64,000 nucleotides of DNA from Villigracilis sp024434165 (GTDB lineage: Bacteria; Chloroflexota; Anaerolineae; Anaerolineales; Villigracilaceae). The stretch is from NCBI GenBank assembly GCA_030263665.1, contig SZPK01000008.1:310001-374000 (forward strand), read 5' to 3'. Positions within the stretch are counted from its first letter, which is position 1, and each line of letters begins with the position of its first letter. The position numbers and the translations under genes are program-made. The notes below the pieces were generated by a model that searched no databases, was not told where the DNA came from, and saw only the letters and a list, made by a program, of their open reading frames with translations. Shown in pieces: positions 60,168 to 64,000 of the stretch.

Positions 60168-61103
60168 ATGAATCCAAAATTTCTTAAGACCATGATCCAA
60201 AGCAAGAAGAATGATCAGCGTATTCCGCCCATTGCAGGGTTTGTATTCGGCATCATTCTGATTGGCGCCATCAAAGCAGCGCTGTTGTTGGAAGCCGTGA
60301 ACGTGTCCGACTGGGTAATCGGCGGGACTGTGCTTGCGCTGAGCGGTATCGCCACATATTTTTTATTTGCGATCAAAGTGGCTTCTCAATGGGAAAAAGC
60401 GATCGTGCTGCGGCTGGGTAAGTTCCGGGGCTTGAAGGGACCGGGCTTGTTCTGGATCATTCCCATCGTGGATACCGTGCCGATGTGGATTGATCATCGG
60501 GTGATGGTCACGCCGTTCGCCGCGCAGAAAACATTGACGAAGGATACCGTGCCTGTAGATGTGGATGCCGTGCTGTTCTGGGTTGTGTGGGACGCCGAGA
60601 AAGCCGCGCTGGAAGTGGAAGATTATCGCGCCGCGGTGGACTGGGCGGCACAGACCGCCTTGCGCGACATCATCGGCAAGAAGATGCTGGCGGATATCCT
60701 CGTCGGGCGCAGCGCGATTGACAAGGAGTTGCAGGCGGTGATTGACGAGCGCACCACGCCCTGGGGTGTCACCGTGCAATCGGTCGAAATCCGTGACATC
60801 GTCATCCCGCAGGATTTGGAGGATGCCATGTCCCGCCAGGCGCAGGCAGAGCGCGAACGTCAGGCGCGCGTGATTTTGGGCGAATCCGAAAAGCAGATTG
60901 CGGCTTCGTTTGCCGAGGCTTCGCAGGCGTACATCAGCAATCCCACCGCTTTGCACCTGCGCGCGATGAACATGCTCTTTGAAGGCTTGAAGGAAAAGGG
61001 CGCGCTGGTCATCGTGCCATCCTCTGCGATTGATACGATGAACCTCGGCGGGTTGAGCGGCATGGTGTCGCTGGCGCAGGTGAATGCGCCGAAGGAAAAA
61101 TAA
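60168..61103 (+). CDS. Slipin (SPFH/Band 7 membrane protein)
   Basis: 311 aa. Two hydrophobic segments near the N-terminus (FVFGIILIGAIKAALLL and WVIGGTVLALSGIATYFLF) precede the Band 7 core (WEKAIVLRLGKFRGLKGPGLFWIIPIVD, RVMVTPFAAQKTLTKDTVPVDVDAV, ERTTPWGVTVQSVEIRDIVIP). A coiled region (RQAQAERERQARVILGESEKQIAASF) follows. Slipins organise membrane domains and often sit next to NfeD proteases, not seen here. Start 60168 has AAGGAG upstream. Confidence 0.92.
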   Translation: MNPKFLKTMIQSKKNDQRIPPIAGFVFGIILIGAIKAALLLEAVNVSDWVIGGTVLALSGIATYFLFAIKVASQWEKAIVLRLGKFRGLKGPGLFWIIPIVDTVPMWIDHRVMVTPFAAQKTLTKDTVPVDVDAVLFWVVWDAEKAALEVEDYRAAVDWAAQTALRDIIGKKMLADILVGRSAIDKELQAVIDERTTPWGVTVQSVEIRDIVIPQDLEDAMSRQAQAERERQARVILGESEKQIAASFAEASQAYISNPTALHLRAMNMLFEGLKEKGALVIVPSSAIDTMNLGGLSGMVSLAQVNAPKEK

Positions 61104-61140
61104 ATGGAGGGGTGATCCTCGGGTTGCCCCATAACCATGC

Positions 61141-61156
61141 CGTTTCACGTGAAACG
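61141..61156. promoter_or_regulatory. parS-like palindrome (GTTTCACGTGAAAC core)
   Basis: CGTTTCACGTGAAACG is a perfect palindrome and matches 14 of 16 bases of the canonical ParB site TGTTTCACGTGAAACA, differing only at the outer base on each side. It lies between the slipin and SdpI-like genes. It could be a true chromosomal parS or a local operator. Confidence 0.55.
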
Positions 61157-61202
61157 TGGCGCAGGACGCTATCTTGCGCCACCAAAATGAAAAGGAAAAA
61201 GA

Positions 61203-61853
61203 ATGACAACCAAATTTACCTCCATGATTGTTTTGATTTTGATCGCAGCTGCCGTGATCGCAGGCGCAGCGTTGTGGGATCAACTGCCGGAGCAGATGGC
61301 ATCACACTGGAATGTCAACGATCAAGTGGACGGGTACATGCCCAAATTCTGGGGGGTGTGGATGATGCCGCTGGTCACTCTGGGGATGTTCGGACTCTTC
61401 CTGCTCGTGCCAGCCATTGACCCGCTGAAGGCAAACATCGCCAAGTTTCGCGGCGTGTTCAACCTATTCATCCTGCTCATCATCGCCTTCATGCTCTACA
61501 TGCACGGGCTGACCCTTGCCTGGAATCTCGGCTACCATAATTTCCGCATCAGCGCCGCCATGCTGCCATTCCTCGGCATCCTGTTCATTTTCATCGGATA
61601 CATGCTGAGGCAGGCAAAGCGCAACTGGTTCATCGGGATCCGCACCCCCTGGACTCTCTCCAGCGATACCGTTTGGGACAAAACGCATCGCCTTGGCTCG
61701 GTGCTGTTCATTGCATCGGGAGTCTTAGCCTTCGCTGGGAGTTTCTTCGGCGGGATGACCGCCTTCTGGCTGATGTTCATTCCGCTGATGGGATCGGCGT
61801 TATTCCTGGTGGTGTATTCGTACATGTTGTATCAACGTGAAACAAAGGCTTGA
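61203..61853 (+). CDS. SdpI/DUF1648-family membrane protein
   Basis: 216 aa, about six hydrophobic segments. An N-terminal DUF1648 feature (LPEQMASHWNVNDQVDGYMPKFWG) precedes SdpI-like LRQAKRNWFIGIRTPWTLSSDTVWDKTHRLGS. SdpI in Bacillus gives immunity to the SdpC toxin and signals to its regulator. It lies in an operon with a GntR regulator, as in several bacteria, suggesting an envelope-toxin response. Confidence 0.88.
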   Translation: MTTKFTSMIVLILIAAAVIAGAALWDQLPEQMASHWNVNDQVDGYMPKFWGVWMMPLVTLGMFGLFLLVPAIDPLKANIAKFRGVFNLFILLIIAFMLYMHGLTLAWNLGYHNFRISAAMLPFLGILFIFIGYMLRQAKRNWFIGIRTPWTLSSDTVWDKTHRLGSVLFIASGVLAFAGSFFGGMTAFWLMFIPLMGSALFLVVYSYMLYQRETKA

Positions 61854-61867
61854 CGCGCAAAACGCGC

Positions 61868-61881
61868 GTTTCATGTGAAAC
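61868..61881. promoter_or_regulatory. Degenerate parS-like site upstream of the DUF4177 gene
   Basis: GTTTCATGTGAAAC differs from the palindromic core at 61141 by one base. It is 725 bases away, and each copy precedes a gene of the same operon. A half-site (ACGTGAAACA) also occurs near 61836. Confidence 0.4.
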
Positions 61882-61896
61882 AAAAAGGAGGCAGCC

Positions 61897-62127
61897 ATGG
61901 CGGATGAACTTCAAAAATGGGAATACCGCGTGCAGACCGTCGGTGGATTTTTCAGCGGCGTGAAGGCGGAGGTGCTGGAGCAACTTCTCAATGAATGGGG
62001 CGAAGAAGGCTGGGAAGTTGTTTCCACACACATTCTGGAAAACCAGAACAAGATCAATGTGATCGCCAAACGCCCGCTCACACGCGAAACGATACGGCGG
62101 CGCTCGATGCCGCAATATAAAATTTAG
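61897..62127 (+). CDS. DUF4177 family small protein
   Basis: 76 aa. WEYRVQTVGGF and LLNEWGEEGWEVVSTHILEN match the DUF4177 pattern of tyrosine/tryptophan-rich small proteins. Function unknown. AAGGAGG precedes the start. Part of the gntR operon. Confidence 0.85.
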   Translation: MADELQKWEYRVQTVGGFFSGVKAEVLEQLLNEWGEEGWEVVSTHILENQNKINVIAKRPLTRETIRRRSMPQYKI

Positions 62128-62175
62128 GTGAAAAGCCTTGTCTGATTACCCTCGTTTATAGAGTTGTCGTGAAAA

Positions 62176-62194
62176 CGTCAGCAAACTGCTGACG
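62176..62194. repeat. Short hairpin (CGTCAGCA-AAC-TGCTGACG)
   Basis: An 8-bp perfect stem with three-base loop between the DUF4177 and CPBP genes, without U-tract. Possibly a small repeat element or an mRNA processing site. Confidence 0.5.
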
Positions 62195-62221
62195 CTAAAG
62201 TAATTCGTATGGAGAGAAAAC

Positions 62222-63139
62222 ATGCTTGAAAGAAAATCCCTCACCTGGTTTTTGGTCATCACATTTCTGTTTTCGTGGACGTTGTTTCTCGCCCCGCTTA
62301 CGCTGGGTGAGATGGATGCCGCGACAAAACAACTGGCAATAACGGGATTATGGTCGCTGGGCATGTGGGGACCGGGCATTGCCGCCATTCTCGTCACCTT
62401 GCTTGTGGCAAAGAAGCCTTTTGGCAGTTTGCGGTTGAACACCCTGGGACCAAAACGTTTCTATCTTTGGGCGTGGCTGTTGCCGATTGTGTTAACCCTC
62501 ATTGGCGGACTGTTCACCCTGTTGTTTGGCATCGCAAAACTGGATTTGAATTTCACAATGATTCGCACAGCAATGGAATCCGCGCCGGGCGGAAGCGAAG
62601 TTCCCGCAAATATCGTTGTGGCGCTCCAGGTACTGTTTGCGATCACGCTGGCGCCGTTGATCAACATGTTGTTCACAATGGGAGAAGAATTGGGCTGGCG
62701 CGGTTTTTTACTCCCGCTGTTGATGCCGCTCGGTCAATGGAAAGCCATTTTGTGGAGTGGATTCATTTGGGGTGTGTGGCACGCGCCTGTCATCGTGCAG
62801 GGACATAACTATCCGGGCTATCCCATCCTCGGAGTGTTCATGATGATCATATTCTGCATTTTACTCGGCACGATCATTTCATGGATGTATTTGAACACGA
62901 AGAGTCCCTGGGTGGCGGCGTTGGCGCACGGGTCGGTCAATGCGGTTGCGGGATTGCCAATCATGTTCTTTGAGCCGGGATTCGATATGGCGTTTGGCGG
63001 AACACTCGCTGCGCCAACAGCATGGATTGGTATGGCAGTGTTTATTGCATGGCTTGTTTGGACGAAGCGGCTCCCCGTGCAGAATCAAGCCGGGGAGCAG
63101 GAGCAGGCATCCCCGAAGGATGAGGCGAAGATAAATTAG
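62222..63139 (+). CDS. CPBP-family intramembrane glutamic protease
   Basis: 305 aa, about eight hydrophobic segments. The active-site motifs are present: MGEELGWRGFLLP (EExxxR), FIWGVWHAPVI (FxxxH) and a final ALAHGSVNAVAG. CPBP proteases process prenylated proteins or act in bacteriocin maturation and self-immunity. Here it closes the gntR-slipin-SdpI operon and may share its envelope-toxin context. Confidence 0.9.
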   Translation: MLERKSLTWFLVITFLFSWTLFLAPLTLGEMDAATKQLAITGLWSLGMWGPGIAAILVTLLVAKKPFGSLRLNTLGPKRFYLWAWLLPIVLTLIGGLFTLLFGIAKLDLNFTMIRTAMESAPGGSEVPANIVVALQVLFAITLAPLINMLFTMGEELGWRGFLLPLLMPLGQWKAILWSGFIWGVWHAPVIVQGHNYPGYPILGVFMMIIFCILLGTIISWMYLNTKSPWVAALAHGSVNAVAGLPIMFFEPGFDMAFGGTLAAPTAWIGMAVFIAWLVWTKRLPVQNQAGEQEQASPKDEAKIN

Positions 63140-63164
63140 AACATTTGTTCTGTTTGGCAAATCA

Positions 63165-63197
63165 AAAAATTGGGCGATTCACCATCGCCCAATTTTT
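63165..63197. terminator. Bidirectional rho-independent terminator
   Basis: A 14-bp stem (AAAAATTGGGCGAT with ATCGCCCAATTTTT) with loop TCACC, between convergent genes. It partly overlaps the stop of the minus-strand gene. Confidence 0.9.
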
Positions 63198-64000
63198 ATT
63201 CCAACCCCGTCGGCGCGGTGCCAGGGACTGAATCCTCTTCCTGCGGTTGCGGCAGCTCCCCAACCAGAAAAGCGGCGGCACGGCTCTTGTTCGCATCCAT
63301 GAATAAATTCATATGCGCGCCGGGACGATAATCCTGCACGGCGATCAACTTCAACGCCGCAGAGACACGCGGGTTTTCCACGCGGATGAATTCAGCCAGC
63401 CGGTTTGGCGTATCGTAGAAAAAATCACGCCTGAAGATGGTGTTGGCGTCATCGAGAAAGACCGCCAGCGGATAGATGTTCGCTTCCATCAGGTCTTGAA
63501 AGAAGTGCGTGCCAAAGGAAGGTTCCGGCGAAGCGCCCACCTCTGCGCCGGCGAGCTCGACCAATGCGCGCGCATTGTAAATATCGCTGTAGGCGACGTG
63601 AACGCCAAGGTCCGGTGTGGATGTGCCCCAACGTCCCGGACCAACTGCGATAAAGGTTACATCCTTGAGCGCGGAGTTGAGTTGACTGATGGCGCGTTCC
63701 AATCGAGCGCGCTCCTCCTGCGATTCAAGACGAAAATATCCCTCGGACGGGACAAAGAGAACGTAACGAATTCCTTCCACTGCGCCATGCGGAACCATGG
63801 TCTGCGAAGAAAAGATGATATTCCCCTCGTGCAGTTCAGCAGGGATTTGCACTTCATTCGCTTCCTGAATGTGACTTTGCGGGCGGCACTGAAGGAGAGT
63901 GATCTCCACATCGGGCTGGTCGTCGGGATTTGTGATGCGCACGGTGAACTCGGTATCCACCGGGGAGCCGTAATGCGTTTCGAGCAGGGATAGCGCCATG
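63196..64000 (-). CDS. PEP/pyruvate-binding-domain protein, C-terminal part (partial)
   Basis: The visible 267 residues include VRITNPDDQPDVEITLLQCRPQS, the end of the PPDK/PEP-synthase N-terminal domain. A tail follows (VGPGRWGTSTPDLGVHVAYSDIYNARALVELA, SFGTHFFQDLMEANIYPLAV) as in PEP synthase-like proteins of this phylum. The start is beyond the window, and Met near 63999 is not assumed to be the true start. The catalytic His and PEP-binding parts are not visible, so whether it is an active PEP synthase cannot be said. Confidence 0.75.
   Translation of the reverse strand, partial: MALSLLETHYGSPVDTEFTVRITNPDDQPDVEITLLQCRPQSHIQEANEVQIPAELHEGNIIFSSQTMVPHGAVEGIRYVLFVPSEGYFRLESQEERARLERAISQLNSALKDVTFIAVGPGRWGTSTPDLGVHVAYSDIYNARALVELAGAEVGASPEPSFGTHFFQDLMEANIYPLAVFLDDANTIFRRDFFYDTPNRLAEFIRVENPRVSAALKLIAVQDYRPGAHMNLFMDANKSRAAAFLVGELPQPQEEDSVPGTAPTGLE

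Overview
The window looks like chromosomal DNA of an anaerobic or facultative member of the Chloroflexota, class Anaerolineae. This is inferred from gene style, not from a marker gene search. The style includes many lipoproteins with Thr/Pro-rich linkers, an AAA/TPR/BTAD giant regulator, DUF5317 and Os1348-type proteins, a heterodisulfide reductase-hydrogenase operon, and abundant short palindromic repeats. Genes are dense and mostly intact. Only the first gene (sensor kinase) and the last (PEP/pyruvate-binding protein) run off the window. No rRNA, tRNA or CRISPR array was seen.

Layout. 1-11.4 kb (+): a Cache-HAMP histidine kinase, a receiver-kinase hybrid and a lone receiver, followed closely by hdrC-hdrB-hdrA-mvhD-mvhG-(83-aa protein)-mvhA. 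A lipoprotein gene and the hydrogenase maturation protease come next. This encodes an electron-bifurcating HdrABC-MvhADG complex with its own signalling cassette. 11.4-16.1 kb (-): two acetyltransferases, an agmatinase-family enzyme, a membrane-anchored cytochrome c, a lipoprotein and an ECF sigma/anti-sigma pair. 16.5-19.3 kb (+): lysine 2,3-aminomutase and two paralogous lipoproteins with NBR1-like Ig domains. 19.3-23.9 kb (-): T-box leader, pheS, a four-helix-bundle gene and pheT. 24-26.8 kb (+): a P-loop-like protein and a Ser/Thr kinase, both with promoters suggesting leaderless mRNAs, then a five-copy minisatellite. 27.2-37.7 kb (-): pyrD, a DUF1905/YdeI protein, two alpha/beta hydrolases, dnaE and a GT-C glycosyltransferase. 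37.9-43.3 kb (+): a MalT/SARP-type regulator, then a tightly coupled cassette of a 47-aa peptide, DUF5317, an Os1348-type protein and an HD-GYP phosphodiesterase. 43.4-49 kb: an XRE-membrane protein, then what I read as a ComQXPA-like prenylated-peptide signalling locus. 49.3-59.5 kb: enoyl-CoA hydratase, several small membrane proteins, a fused BsuBI/PstI-type restriction-modification protein, a HAD phosphatase, an acetyltransferase and pdxS-pdxT. 59.7-63.1 kb (+): a GntR regulator with slipin, SdpI-like, DUF4177 and CPBP-protease genes, and a parS-like palindrome.

The strongest candidate for an undescribed system is 44.8-49.0 kb. A divergent pair consists of a PDZ-like/multi-TM/GAF/HisKA_3 kinase (ComP-like) and a 56-aa peptide with two Trp near its C-terminus (ComX-like). 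The peptide gene is followed by a polyprenyl synthase with both Asp-rich motifs (ComQ-like) and then, convergently, a NarL-type response regulator (ComA-like). These are the four component types of the Bacillus comQXPA quorum-sensing system in a rearranged order and, apparently, in a different phylum. The assignment rests on architecture and gene order.

A second theme is short inverted repeats. At least three styles are scattered between genes and, more unusually, in frame within pheT (two) and dnaE (one).
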